This document shows, in pieces, positions 23,401 to 36,500 of a stretch of DNA of 64,000 bases (the first letter of the stretch is position 1; each line of letters begins with the position of its first letter). The notes beneath the pieces are model-generated. The model was not told the origin of the DNA and ran no database searches. It was given only the letters and a program-made list of their open reading frames with translations. Source of the stretch: Volvox africanus (taxonomy: Eukaryota; Chlorophyta; Chlorophyceae; Chlamydomonadales; Volvocaceae); assembly GCA_030268105.1 (NCBI GenBank), contig BSDZ01000031.1, positions 124,001-188,000 of the forward strand, written 5' to 3'. Made by a program: the position numbers and the translations under genes.

Positions 23401-26400
23401 GCATGCAAAAAAGTACACAGACAGATGCGACTGTTTCAAAAGAGTTTCTTGCATCTTAATCCTGCAAGGAGCTCAGGTCCGGGCGTCTTGCCTGCAACGC
23501 CGCCACGTGCGATGTCTCCGCCAGTGTCAGCCGCTGCGCCAAAGAGCCCTCCACGTGACGCAGCTGGTCCCAGATCTGCCCCACACTGGACTCGTACTTG
23601 CTGGCCAGCTCGCGGCGCTCCTCAGCGGCTAAGAAGGGGGACAAGCAGCAGGAGGTGAGGGGGGTTGATGTGTCGGAGCGGAAGAGCCGGGTAAGCGCCG
23701 TATGGAGAATGCCCGGGGTGCCCAAGGCGGGGATTGGGAGGGAGGCGTGGCTCACATCACAAGTTCTAATCAACCACACGCTGGTGCTCACCCTTCATAG
23801 ACCCCATCTCCAGCATGTGCATCCGCTCTTGGAGATCCTTCACGTACACAACACTCTCCGTCGTGGCGGCCGCTTGGCGCTCGGCAAGGTTATTGGCGGA
23901 GGCCGCGGCACCCTGGGGGTTGCGTGTTAACGACATATCGTGTGCGAAAAGTGTGTGATGAAGCAGGTTCTGTCTTATTGGGTACAGCTGATGAAGGGCG
24001 ATGGTCGTGCGCATGCTTATATGAAAGGTGTGCGTTTTGCCTGCACGCATTTGTAAGCGCGAGGAGAGGAGATGGAAAGGTCGAAAAAGGGTGCCAGCCA
24101 TGAGCAGACAGGAAGGCCAGGGAGCCACTCGAAAGTCGTGCGATCGATTAAAATTAGCCATTCGTTCAAAGACCTCGCGTCCAGCCATCCGTCCGTCCGT
24201 CCCTCCGTCCAGGACGTACTAAGGGCTGCAACCACTGGATATGCTGCTCTTTCGCCCCAAGCATCCACAGTCACCCTCCCCCATGCTTCATCCGTCCACT
24301 CTCTCTCAACCAATCCAATGGATCCTGAACAGCTGCTGGCACCCGTTCCGTCACTTTCCCGTCCCATCCCTCCCGCCTCCCCCCGCCCTACCTGCGCCTC
24401 CGCCACGCCTGCCTGCATGTTGACGACGTCCTGCCGCAACCGCTCCACAGTCGCACGAATCTGCTCGTCGTCTTCCTGTATTGTCGATGAGGCATATCCA
24501 CACGGGGCAGGCCGCGGCCAGGCTTATTCACATATTGCGGCCATGGGCGGACGGAAGAGCCATCTAAAGCGTGTGTTTGTAGCTTCCCCCGGGTAATACG
24601 GGCTGCGCGAAAACAAGGATGTGGGACCTAGGCCCAGCAGCGGCATCACCCCACAATCCACTGCTCGTTAATCCTTTTCCTTTTGGTAAGAAGGCAGGGA
24701 GATCTAGCCACGGGGAGTCCCGCCCGGCCGACCCGCCTTACGCTCCGCCACGCCCCTCCCCAACCTCAAAACCGTCCCTGTCCCCTGCCGGACATGGGCC
24801 CCCGTCTGCCTGTTCCCCTGCCGTATCGAAGAGCTGTCCCACCTGCGCATGCCACAGCGCCTCTGACTTTCGTTCCATCGCCCCGAGTCTCTCTCTGCGT
24901 GCGGAAGGAAATATTGGAGGCACCGTTACGCAACGTGTCCATAGGCGAGCAAATGGCCCCGGTCTAGCCATTGCAGGGCAATCTTACGGCCCTATTGGCG
25001 CTGACATGACCTCTATCTGCGCAGCAGCCGTGTGCTCTTTCTCGCTGTGCGGGACCTCGGGGTCATAGCTCCCAGGCGGTGGCTGCGGCCAGGGATTAAG
25101 GCTGGAGGCAACGGGGCGACTCGGTTCGCGGAGAGCTCAGCAAGCTCTTCTGCAGCAGCAGGAGCAACAGGAGCAGCATCAGCAGGCGGATGTACCAGCA
25201 AACCTCTGCTCCAAGTCTCCAAATTGTTATCGCGTGTAAGCGCTAGGGCCCTGACGCTGTCTACCCTGCTGCTCCGCTCCGGGTGCCGCCCAGCTGTTGC
25301 TGCCCCTGCTGAGAACGCATTTCCCCTCCGCCTCGCGTGCCGCCGCCAACATAGTCAGCCACGTCCCAAGCCCATGCGGCCGAATTCGGCAGGCGGCACT
25401 GGCCTTGCGTCCTGGACACCCACATCACCATCTCAACTCTCTTAAGAAGGTGATAGTATGCGGTCGCTCCGCAGCATTATTACATTTTCCATTTCCTGCG
25501 CAGATATGTAACTGCCTGGCACCACGGATCCCTGTCTCCAGGGCGCTCAATTCCAACTTTAAGCGCTTCAGCACGGCTTCTCTCCGCCTATTGCTTTGCT
25601 CTACGCTCCGCTGGACGGTGGATTTGAACAGCGTGCTGACCTGTACAAAGGCTGGAGGCCCCATTAGGCCCGAGCCCACCTGAGCGCCATCACCTCCTGC
25701 ACCAGCCACGACGCCTCCATGCCCACCGGCGGCACTCCCGCCCCCCCAGCAGCGGTGCCACTTGTGCTTGTCGGGCCGCCCTCTACACTGGGACCGCCCT
25801 GCCGCGCTCCTGACATGGACGCTACGGCGAAGCGGCCCGAAGCGCTGGTGGCGAAGTCACGGGGGCCCGCGCGGAACTCCTCCCTTCCATTCGTGGACTG
25901 TGCGGGATTGCGAGATTTCGTTATCATTGTGGTATAAAGTGCTTGTTTAGTGGTTACTGGGTGCAGTGTAGTGCATTCAACCGGGGTTAAGATTGAATCT
26001 CTCGGGACCTCGTCGAAGGCCGGGCGGCAATTCTCATGGCAAGCGTGCGGAATGTAGCGGCGCGACACGAGCGAGGTCTAGGGTTGGTGGACAGAATTTT
26101 AATGCTAGGGTCAGGAATGCCGGATGGTGTGACCGCCGCGCTTCCAGCAGATTGCCGTCCATACCCCTGTTCAGCAGGCAATGTCACGGGGCCCCAGGCA
26201 CGGACGTCATTTACCTGACTCCAAAAGAGGCCCGCTGGTGAGGATGTGTCCGCCAGCTCCTGTAAGCCCTGCTCCAGTGCCTCCAGGCGCTTAGCGACCT
26301 GGGATCGTTTCCGTTATCGGTCGGGGTTGGGTGGGTTGAGACTGGCACTTGTCGGGTGGAATGGCAAGAGGTAGGGGCCCGCGTGGTGATGAGCCGCGAA

Positions 26401-27263
26401 GGAGGCGGCTGAGGAAGCCGAGAAGCAGGCAACAATGCGCAGGTAAAAAGTGCAAGCGCAAATGTGGAGGTAGAAACCGTGTAGCGCCCGGTCCGCTTGA
26501 AATAGCAGGATGTGCGCCGGCTAATGTCTTCCTTCCCGGCCGACCCCATCCATGGATGTCAAATGTAGGCCATTGCCCACGAAACATTCTTGCATCTTTA
26601 CGGAATCAGATATTCCATATACATCATCTGTGATGTCCCCAGCAGGGGGGACATCCCTGCACCCTTTCCCATCAGCGGCTTCGCCACTGGCGTCACCGGC
26701 TGTCCTCACACCAGTACACCCATCCGGCAGCCTTGGCAATGCGCACTCTCGCATTTCGTATGCAGGGACTGAATTCTTATGGTAACGGCAATTGCTCTCC
26801 CATTCATGCTGTCCCCCTGCTTTGCAGGCTTTGTACTGTCCTCCAACGCAAACCACAGCTTATTTACCAAATACGTTTACTGAATTGGGAGTTATTCTTT
26901 GCAAGAGTATGGTAGGTTGCCATCAAGTCAAGACCTCCCTTGCCTCCCTCCGATAAATACCAAGCAAAAAAATGTCTTGCCGCCAAGGAAAACCCATAAC
27001 CCATACCCGCAGCTCCGTCAGCTCCGCCCGCAGTGCTGCATTTTCTTTCTGACATTGATCAACCTGCAGGGGGTTTACAGGAGAGTTCGTTGCGATGTCC
27101 CCAAGGGTGCGCTGGGGACGCCTCTTCCAAATGAGGTCTCTCGACGGCACCATCTAGATTGTTACTCAATAATAATCTGTACCTTGTTTGCAAGGGTTAA
27201 GAATGCCTTCTGCAAGGGAGAGACGTCGAAGTCAGCATCCCCGTTCTGCACATCATAAGCCAT
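20463..27263 (-). CDS. Coiled-coil protein resembling QRICH2/DUF4795 axonemal proteins
   Basis: Confident exons on the minus strand: 27263-27183 (start MAYDVQNGDADF), 27063-27007, 26298-26215, 25897-25680, one beginning at 25635, one at about 24894-24843, 24475-24392, 23912-23792, 23628-23492, 23222-23115, 22728-22555, 22199-21867, 21501-21256 and 21146-20463. Most join in matching phase; the piece between about 25540 and 24900 is unresolved. The exon starting 25635 uses the second AG of a CAGGTCAG acceptor. Exon 23628-23492 ends at a GC donor. The protein is mostly heptad-rich coiled coil, e.g. AKRLEALEQGLQELAD and RATVERLRQDVVNMQ. Near the C terminus it has the KVDRDEL/LLKFNEFKLQ pattern and a CLCCDSRVR segment, which recall the DUF4795 domain with its Cys-x-x-Cys-Asp motif. 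That points to a flagellar axoneme role, by inference. The final exon codes for a Gly/Ala-rich tail. The assignment to DUF4795 is moderate; coiled coil is certain. Confidence 0.7.
23350..23384. repeat. GT microsatellite in an intron
   Basis: An imperfect (GT)n run with AT and TT interruptions, inside the intron between exons 23628-23492 and 23222-23115 of the coiled-coil gene. Confidence 0.85.
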
Positions 27264-28922
27264 AGTATGCAAGCTGCGGTTGATGTTTACAGTATTTGCA
27301 GGTATGAAAGACTAAAATATTAGTATCAAAACCCTGTTTTTAAAGGTAAACAGACTGCGACTGTCTTAGAGCTCATCATGGGCTCAAAACAATAAGCTAA
27401 AAACAAAGGTTCTGAACATGTGTTCGGGGCTTTGAGCTTGGATTGGCTTAGACCCACAGCACTTGGGGTAAATTGGTTCGATGTACGATCTGGATGTACA
27501 GCAACGTTATGCACAATTGTTCACGGCCTGTATGTTACTATCCTTAATAGTCAAACTTTGTTGTTTTACTAAGATTCATATTATATTATGACGTTACCTG
27601 TAATCCGATGCATGCTGGATGCACACTCCGATGACCGCGTGAGTCCCTTGTGCAGTAAATATAATTTAGTATATCTCTTGAAATTATATTGAATTATTAC
27701 ATAGTCCCTTACTTACTTGAATTCATGTTCGAGCACCGTAGTCAGCCGTACGTAGACATCGGCATGGACGTGCTAAAGTCGTGAGACGATTACAACGCAA
27801 CCGTGACAAGAAGACATTACTATAACAAAGATGATCCAATCCAGGATACTTGCACAGGAATTACGGTTGACTGCGGGCTTCCACACCTAGCGCTTGTATA
27901 TCTACTGCGACAAAATTTTTCCCCTAATGGACCCCACCCATGCAACCCATAACCCTGGTTCATTAAAATTTCCGAAGCAGAACATCTTCAAAGTATAAAA
28001 CGGGCAATAAGGGCTATCTTGTAGCCAGATTGGAAAAGGGGACCCTGTGTCTGTCCAGAACCTGCGTTAATATTTTCACCAAAAACCGTAACCAGTAGAT
28101 GACCCTTGAAAATTTTGAGTTCTTATATAACTAAAACTAACTAAAACTAATACTAAAAATAATAAAAATGATAACAAGCGTTGGATCTTTAAGATTAAAG
28201 AATAATTTAATTTTTAGAAATTAACATTTGTTATTTTTTCTATAAAGATGCAATGTCATTTCATTTTTAAGTAGATGAGCGCCAACGTGTGCTGCCACTT
28301 GGGTTGGCTTCGGAGGTTATGGCTGGTTCTCGAGTCCAGTGGCTGCGCTTACGCGGAGAAGGGAACTTTTGCTGCTACCTTATGAATTATACATGGTTGC
28401 GGATGAAACCTTATATATTGCACTTGAGGTTTGTGTGCATGAATTCGGCAAAAAAATAATTTGGCAGATCCGATAGGCTTTAGGTAATCGTGCACATTCA
28501 GCGAAGCGGCTTCGACAACCACCAACAACGTACGACACATCCATCTGATGCGGAGTCTTCTCTTCTGGCTGCAGGTACGTACCATTCCTACAAGAAGCCA
28601 ACGGACATCTCTCCGGAAACCTTCACCAACTCTTCGATCATCCATCCAACAAAACAATGCATCCCGTGTCATATATGCCGCACACAACCACAAGCAACGA
28701 TGACCACACGCAAGCATGGACAGCCATTTTCGGCGTTATCTTTTCGCTACAGACAGACAAGGCAGACAGAGGCAAAAAACGGCGAACGGTGCAGAATGCA
28801 TTTGAGGCACCAAAGGACCTTCCCCAGGGCATTCTCAGCGTCATCAAAGCTGGAAATAAAACGCAGCACACACTGCGCGACATGTGCCCCGTCGGGGAGG
28901 GGTGTTTGCTTCCACCTGCTGC
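27264..28922. other. Intergenic region with an AT-rich core
   Basis: Lies between the start of the coiled-coil gene and the 3' end of the Gly/Ser-rich gene, both on the minus strand. From about 27500 to 28280 the base composition turns markedly AT-rich, with runs such as ACTAAAACTAACTAAAAC near 28130. The surrounding DNA is GC-rich. No open frame, terminal repeat or RNA gene was recognised there. It may hold the promoter of the coiled-coil gene, or be an old insertion. Confidence 0.4.
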
Positions 28923-31900
28923 CTAAACCTGCGCACGAGTCTGCATCAGATGCCGGCGGCGCTTCCCATACGCGACAGCAGAGGCGTCTGCGCTGGCGGG
29001 CCCGCTGTCCGAGTCTGCGAGTTTGCGGTAGGCAGCACCAAGCAGGGGCGAAATTGGTCGACGGGTATTGGTCAAGAAATCCTCATGACAAGAGAAGAAC
29101 TTGTTATTTAATGTATGCATAACGTGCAAAAAGCCCTCTGCAGGCCTCGCCAGAACCTTCAGAAGAATCACAACGGTGAGGTGATGTCTACCTGGCAACA
29201 CATCACCGGCTGCCATCTCCGTGTCGCCCGACGCGCGCGGTGAAGGCTCCGAAACTATATTTGGGATTTTTCACCCTTGCTGTCGGCATCGCATGCAATG
29301 TTCCCGGCTCTCGTAACGTATCTCCCACAAGGCTCTGCTCCCACACCCGCGCTGGCGGGCCCCGTCGATGATTTCATGATTTGATCAGCTGTAAAACGGT
29401 CCCTCTAGTTAAAATGTTGGCAGCTGCTTGGCAGTCACGGCTGGGAGCTCATGGCTCCGAACCAAAAGGGGGGGGAGGTCAAATAAAACGAATCCTGATG
29501 CTGAAACCGGAGAAACGAGGACCCGGTGCGGTTGACGCAGCAGCCAGGATGACACAGGATTTTTCGCGATATGCCGTTATGCTGACCGTTACGCTTTCTA
29601 GACAAGGCGAACGCATCTCATCGTATTTATGTCACCCCGACAATCGGTCGCGTGGTGACATCGCTGCTCGCCAGTAGGTGCACACTTAGGCACCGATTAC
29701 CCCCGTACTCACACGCCCTGGCATTTGAGACAGCGTTGGCACTCCCGCCGCCACTGCCGCCGCTGCGGCCGCCGTCGCTGCCAGTACCAGAACCCTGCGC
29801 ACATTGCGAAGTCGGATAGGTTGCTCGGGATACTGTCCAGAAGAAACGGAGGTCAAAAGCTTCTAGAGGCTTACAGCAAACGGCTATTACCCACCGGCAC
29901 CCATGACCCATGGGTCATGCTCAGGTTGACGCTATGTGATACGGCTGACTTTCCGCAGTCCCCCGGCGTGCTGCTATTCGAGACGAGGGCCGATCACAAA
30001 TGCCGTACAGCAGTTAATTCCCAACGGACATCCACGGGAAGTGCAGCAGCCCAGAAAAGTGAGACGCTCCTTGGGTTCGGTCCGAAACCAGTCAAACCCT
30101 TGATAGCAAATCCCTTGCCCACGTTAGTATATACTCACCCCACTGCCACCGCCGCCGCTGCTTCCGGAGCTACTACCAGCTCCAGCTCCGCCACCGCCAC
30201 TGCCACCGCCGCCACTGCCGCCGCCACTGCCGCTGCCACTGCTGCTGCCACTGCCGCCGCCACTGCTGCCGCCACTGCTGCCGCCACTGCTGGTGCCACT
30301 GCCGGCGCCACTGCTGCCGCCACTTCCGCCGCCGCTGCCGCCGCCGCTGCCGCCGCCGCTGCCGCCGCCGCTGCCGCCGCCGCTGCCGCCGCCACTGCCG
30401 CCGCCACTGCCGCCGCCACTGCCGCCGCCACTGCCGCCGCCACTGCCGCCGCCACTGCCGCCGCCACTGCCGCCGCCAGTACCAGCTGCGGCAGCACCAC
30501 CAGTTGTATTTGTAGGTGCCACAACAGCGGTGCCGCTTTCAGTCCTGATTAAGTTGGCAAGCGAACGTTAACGTTGCGGGGCGCGGGAGATCAGTTGTAG
30601 CGCGTTTGGGGGAGTGGATCCCGGGTCTGACAAGTGTCAGCGGAGGAAAGGCCGTCATGAGGTTGGGCGCGATTGCGGGTGGCTATGAGCGATCATGTCA
30701 TGGCATCTTGTTCACCGCTTGTACCCCGGTTGCCCACCACACCTGAAAGCGCAGCTGGCGCCGTTTTCGTAGCCCCACAGGCGGCCCTGGGTGTCGGCGA
30801 TGGAGGATGTGATATTGCGGCTGCAGTTCTTGGCAGCTTCCCATGACACTGAGCCGCCGCGTGGGGTCGGCAAGAAGAATGACAGAAGAAAAAAAGGAGG
30901 ATAAGAGGAGGAGGAGGAGAAGAAGAGCTTGGTTAAGCCAGCTTAGTAAAGCAGTAGTCGTAAACAGTCAGGGGGCAAATATAGAGAGGAAGTACGGGAA
31001 GGGAGGAGGCAGCTAAAAACGGCGCAGAAGTAGGACCGTCAGCAACTGCTCGCCCACGGCTCACGGCTCACGGCTCACCCACGCCTGCGGCGGCTGCCGC
31101 GGTTTCGTTGGCGGTGACATTTGACTTGCTCGCCGGCGGCGTGTTGATGCAAACACGGTATTGCTCGGAATTCTCTGCGTACACATTGCACTCGGTGCGC
31201 ACTGTCTGGCCCGCAGCGGCTATGGAGGCGCCCTGCACAAAGCAGTGGTGGCGGCGACGACGGCGACGGCGCGGGAGGCGGGGGAGGCGGCGGAGGCGGG
31301 GGAGGTGGGAGGCGGCGGAGCAGGCGACGGCTAGGAATTAACTTTTTTCCTAAGTTAATCGTGGTATTCCCGCACGGCGTACGGCTGCACACAGGAAACT
31401 GTTTTATTCCCAGCAGCTATTCTGCCTCCCATGTGGCGATACGGGGCCATGAGCCGCGCGGCGCCACCAGGCCCAATGGCCCTGCCTGAACTTACCTGTG
31501 CTGTGGCTGTAGCGGGTTTGCCTCCGGTCGAGACGGCAGCTGCGGACAGAAAGGGCGGGGCGGGGCGGGGCGTCAGCGCCAAGAGCGCCCCTCACGAAGG
31601 GTTCGTCGGGTGCAGTCGAGTGCCAGCGCTGACTTGTCACTCTACCAGTCTGTCCTCTCCATGGCTTCGGCGAGTCAGGATGACACCGCTGCCGAATTGC
31701 GGACACATGGTATCTGCATTCATTCCATTCTCCATAATGTACAAGTGGTCTTGTGCCAGGTTTAGTGCAATGGATCGGATCCATTGACACCTTGGCCTAC
31801 TTTATGGAGAAGTCGGGTATTTGTCAGGTGGACCGGGGTGCACCTAAATCAACACCAGGGCATTCTTGGCACCACCGACCCATGGGTCGTTAAAGAGAGC

Positions 31901-32937
31901 CCAAAAGAGACCCCGCACGCAACCTGCGCGCGCCGATTCCTTTACCCTGCCGAATAAGGGGAGCTAATGATATGGCAGCAGCAAACGGGTTAACATTCCG
32001 TAAAGAAATTTTGCGCCATGAGAAAAACGCCCAACCCATCGCCGTCCCATCCGACTATGTATGTAACGCTATAACGATTTAACAATATCCGACGTCCAGG
32101 AAAAACTTTTAGGTAATTTTATAATGCTGTTTTTGCTTGTTGCTGTACTCCTCTAAGCCAACGTCCCGAGCCAGAGGCCGGCGCGTAGGCCGGGGAAATT
32201 GCGCGCGAAGCGGATAGGCTCTCCTAAGGGGTCAAGTTAAAAAAACACCGGCACGTAGGCCTCAGATCCACAACCCGACGTGGCTGCACGACAGGCGGAG
32301 ACGAAGCACGTCTGTGTGCCACCCGCTCAGGACTCACTCGCGCCGACATTGGACTCAGCGGTTGCTCCTGGCGCTGCCACTGCGGCGGAAACGGCATTGG
32401 CGCTCGCTTGATGGAGCTGTCGACCTGCGGTAGAGCAGGGAGAGTACCGATAAGGCTCCAATCGACATCGTTGGAAGCAGCAAAGGCTGCGCCATAATAT
32501 GTACTCCAGTACATGATAATTTCGCATTTGCGCCGTTTTACCACTACAGTGCAACCCACACGTGTGAGCGCAGGTGAGCGAAAACAGGTGCGCGTCCCTT
32601 AAGGCCAATTTATTTGTTTGTTTGCGCCTCCATTGTGTGTGTGCATGCGTGCGCAAGTGTATAGTTAACGCCTTGCCCAAATGTCAATGGATTGCAACGG
32701 GAATATAATTACGTGGTGGAGAGCTATATAAGTGATCCCGCGCGGCGCTGAGGAAATCGGGACGCGCATAAAAGTTTCTGGCGTAGTAACATTGATGGTA
32801 AATCCGGAACCATCCACCTGATGCGTGACATTATGCCCACCATTTATTTGTTGCTTAGCCGCGCTGGCTGTCGACGCCATAAGCAACAGTGCTGCCGACA
32901 GCAGCAGCACCAGCAATCCGCGGGTGTCGCGGTCCAT
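28923..32937 (-). CDS. Secreted Gly/Ser-repeat protein with a LWGYENGASCAF module
   Basis: Eight exons on the minus strand, all in matching phase: 32937-32818, 32416-32338, 31539-31496, 31232-31079, 30848-30743, 30544-30139, 29794-29713 and 29014-28923, giving 360 residues. It opens with a clear signal peptide (MDRDTRGLLVLLLSAALLLM then ASTASA). Short Ala/Ser segments (ASANAVSAAVAAPGATAES) follow. A Cys-bearing module at about residues 82-168 includes RTECNVYAENSEQYRVCI and SWEAAKNCSRNITSS, ending GRLWGYENGASCAF. Then come about 120 residues of Gly-Gly-Gly-Ser repeats and a tail with alternating Ala (PASADASAVAYG). N-glycosylation sites NVT, NIT and NET are present. Four Cys could form two disulfides. 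The product is probably an extracellular-matrix or cell-wall protein; the family is not named with certainty. The plus strand of the repeat exon gives a long Ala/Thr frame that is a shadow. Confidence 0.8.
30140..30490 (-). repeat. GGC-rich minisatellite coding Gly-Gly-Gly-Ser repeats
   Basis: Roughly 12-bp units (CTGCCGCCGCCA and close variants on the plus strand) repeated about 25 times. They code on the minus strand for GGGS units within exon 6 of the secreted protein. The unit length is a multiple of three, so expansion keeps the frame. Confidence 0.9.
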
Positions 32938-33511
32938 CCTTTTGCAGATGTTTAGTAGAGCTGGTTGCCACCTCGACTGGCTTCTGGTACTGTGGTACTA
33001 AGATAAATGACCACGGTTCCCCCAGGCCCATACAAAAATGGATTATAATTAGTACTGGTATCGTATATCTTAGGTTCTCTTGTCATATCATTGAGCGCAA
33101 GTTCCGATCTCGCGTCCAAAGGCCCTCCAGGGCCCTGCCTTCCCCAAGTACGCCTAATTTCGCCCTCCATTTCGCCCTGCATTCTACACGACTCTTCAGT
33201 TTTAAGGTTCTCACATATATTACCTATCGTATTGGATCATTTTTATCGCTGCCAACGACATATGGTCTCTCCTCTCACTCTCTGGTAGTTTGCTTTACTA
33301 CCGGTGACATTGAACTGTCCCACGGGTCATCTCCACACCAAGAAAGAAAGACTCACGATCCGAAATAAAATGCATCTCCTATTTTAACATGAAACGTTTT
33401 TGAATCAGATTCATACTCGGCCGCCTTGTGTTCTTATTTCTTATCACTGAACCCCTTCACATAAGCAACACCAAACACCGCATCGCAAGGAATTTGTTCT
33501 CGCAGCTGCAC
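32938..33511. promoter_or_regulatory. Divergent intergenic region, secreted-protein gene and VIPP1
   Basis: 574 bp between the ATG of the minus-strand secreted protein and the proposed ATG of VIPP1 on the plus strand. Both promoters must be here. No motif could be assigned with confidence. Confidence 0.4.
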
Positions 33512-36500
33512 ATGGCGCTGCATCTTTCTGGTGGGTGGTACCGCTTCACCTATGATACGTAAACGTATGTAAATATGCGATGCTTCTGTCGACAGCTGTA
33601 AGATGCGACTTCAAGTTCCATCAACCTTGTTTTTCGCGGCCCTATTTGAAGTTCAAAACTTGTGGTTGGAGTGATGCTCTGAGAAAACTTTGAAAGCTTT
33701 ACTGCTGACGTTTTTGTCCGCGATGTGAAAAAATACTTTGGGCCATCCTTGCATTTCCAGGCAGTGCCAGAGTTCGGGTGGTGTCGAAGGGCAACAACAC
33801 CTTTGTCGGCACTTGCTCTCACCGGGTCCAGCCACCGCGTGCTCACGTTGCGGTCGCGAACCCCCTTCAGCCCAGCTTGACGCATCATCTTCGTGTCAAC
33901 TCCGCTACCGGCATCCACAGCCGCGCCACTGTCACAGCCATCGCGATTACTGGCAACCAGCTGCCACGCGGCTGTCGCGTGGCTTCTTCCGCCGCACTGG
34001 CCGGGAAGCCCCTTCACGTGTTCAAGCGCGGCACGCTGCCTGTACGGCAATTGGGGCGCCGTGCACCTGTACGGCGTACGGGACGGTCTGCAGTGGCAGT
34101 GACTGTATCTGCTAACCTATTCACTCGCATATACCGCATCGTCACCAGCTTCTTTAACGGCATGGTGGCTAGCTTTGAGGATCCTGAGGTACGACCACTG
34201 CACGTCCTTTATATGGCAGAGTGGGCGGAGTAGCCGGAGAAGGGGGGGGGGCGAGGTCGGTTGGGAGATCCGGAGCAGTTGACGGATATGAGCGCGAGTC
34301 CACCGGCCGTGATGTTATATGATGTGATGTGACGTTATCTGATAAATGGGGGTCGTGGAAACGTCTCCCCCTTCCTCCCTCTCCAGCACTTCAAACCCCA
34401 GTGCTGTATGTGGGCAGCTGTGTCGTGCATCCGGACGATATGACGTACTGCGGACCACACCTCATCCTCCCAGCACCCACCTTCACTCTTAAGGCTTCGG
34501 AAGCACGATTATGGAGTCGAGTTGTGTTTGTCCCCAATGTCGATTCCTACTCACCGGGTCGCAGAAGCTTCTGGATCGCGTGGCGGAGGAGATGCAAGAA
34601 GATATGGCTCGCATGCGCCAGGTGGGGGATGAGTGGGGGGGGGGGGAGGTGAGCACTGCGCGGCCGCGCTGGTGGCGGCTCACGAGGCACTCAGCGTTAT
34701 GTGATCTATCACTGCGTCGTAAGCCCTCCGTGTCGGAGCGTGTCTTGTGACGTATTGACGTTAAGAAATGTAACTCTTTTGTCTTCTGGTTCCCTGGCTC
34801 AGTAGTCGTCTACAACCCGCTTCCTGCCGCGGTCATTGCAATATTGCCTCTCAGATAAAGCCTCGCATCACGCCATGCCACGCCACATCACACCACGCCA
34901 CACCACATGTCGTCGGGACGCCAACAACTCCGATACTTGTTAATCCTAGCAGGTTTGGATGATGGGTTTCTTCGCCTTCGTACCCGTGATCCCCTCCTCC
35001 TTCCCGCCACCTCCAGGCCACGGCCCAGGTTATGGCGAGTCAGCGGCAAATGATGGTCAAGCAAAAGTCACTACAGGTATACCTCTAGAGAAAAGGGATC
35101 GTCGCGTGGGGTTGGGGACCTGGGCGCACCGAACCACTCCGCGGTCCCGTGGACCGTACATGATCAACTCGATGCGCTGCAGTAGTGAGCCTCTGCGTGT
35201 CATGTATTTGTGGAAGCGAAGATACCCCGTGCGCGCGCGTATGTGTGTGTGTGTGTGTCTGTGTGTGTGTGTGTGTATGTATGTATGAATGTATGGATGT
35301 ATGAATGTGCGTACAGGCCGGTGCTGATCAGTGGTTGTCGCGAGCTGAGTTGGCAGTGAGTCGTGGGCAGGACGACCTGGCGAGGGAGGCGCTCAAACGG
35401 CGGAAGGTGCTGCAGGAGGACGCAGGTGGGAGGGTCGGTTGTTGGGGTAGGGGGCCGTAGTGGTCGGTTATAAGGCCTACGGGTAGGGATGTCCGCCCCA
35501 CATCCGCCCCGGTGGAACGGCATCAGAGAGGACCGACGAAGGCGCAAAATAAGCACCTGAAATATTTGGAATCCAGCTGGCGGTAGCGGGGTAGTGGCCG
35601 TAAGTGGAGACTCCAGTCCTTAAGACAAGCGAGGGTGGAAAAGGGGCACATGTGGCATTGTACGCTCGGCTCTTCATAGCCTTTCGTTGCCTTCCTGAGA
35701 ACGAGGGAAGTTCCCTCCCCTCTCCTTCTCTCTTAGACGGAGCTAGTCATGCTTTGCTGCAGAGTCTACAGCGGTATCATGTTCGTTTAATCGTCTTGCC
35801 TTCCCCACCGTCTTTCGATGCTATGGGGGTCTCGATCGAGTTTATCGACGACCACCACCTCCGATTCGGTCTCTGCTGGCTGTATTGGTATTGATCGGTG
35901 TTGTCATATTGCTGCCTGCTCTTGCGCGGCCGCGTCTGTGACTCTTGGCCCCCTCCGCGCCTCAACCTGTACCCTCTTCCCCCCCCCCTTCTAGATCGGC
36001 TGAACGAGCAGGTAATGCTGCAGACCAACGCTTTGGAGCAGCTGCAGGTGGGATGTTGATGGTGATAAGAGATAGGAGGGAGGGGAAGAGAGGGGTATGC
36101 GGCACGCAGGCGTGTCAAGAAATTAAGTACCGCCCCTCAGACACATACAGTGGCCTTAAGCCCGGTCCAGCTGGAGGGGGCAGGAGGGCGGGGTTCGCCA
36201 ATCATACCTGGTGGAGCCAGGGCTCCCTCGGATAACGACTCGAGGTTTGTAGGTGAATTCCGGAAGGCGCTCGTTGAAATTAGGAATAAACAACATAAGG
36301 CCTCACGGAGCCCCTCACGGACCATCACCCCAAAGAGCTCTTTACAGGCCTTATGCAGACGCTTGTGTCGTGCGCGGGTTCGTAATATGCATGTGGTCAG
36401 ACCGTGTTGCTCCGTGACTACAACTTAATCGTTTCCATACACTTTCTTGCACTGCGCTGCAGGCGAATGTCAGACTTTTGGAGGGCAAGTTGGCGGAGGC

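Noticed and set aside
28490..29122. Plus-strand 210-residue open frame
   Set aside because: No splice or compositional support, and it overlaps the last exon of the minus-strand secreted protein.
30140..30490. CRISPR-like regular repeat array
   Set aside because: Units are contiguous 12-bp coding minisatellites without unique spacers, and the genome is eukaryotic.
29725..30552. Plus-strand 275-residue Ala/Thr/Pro-rich open frame
   Set aside because: It is the antisense of the GGGS repeat exon. The minus strand has a signal peptide, eight phase-matched exons and a stop, so the plus frame is a repeat shadow.
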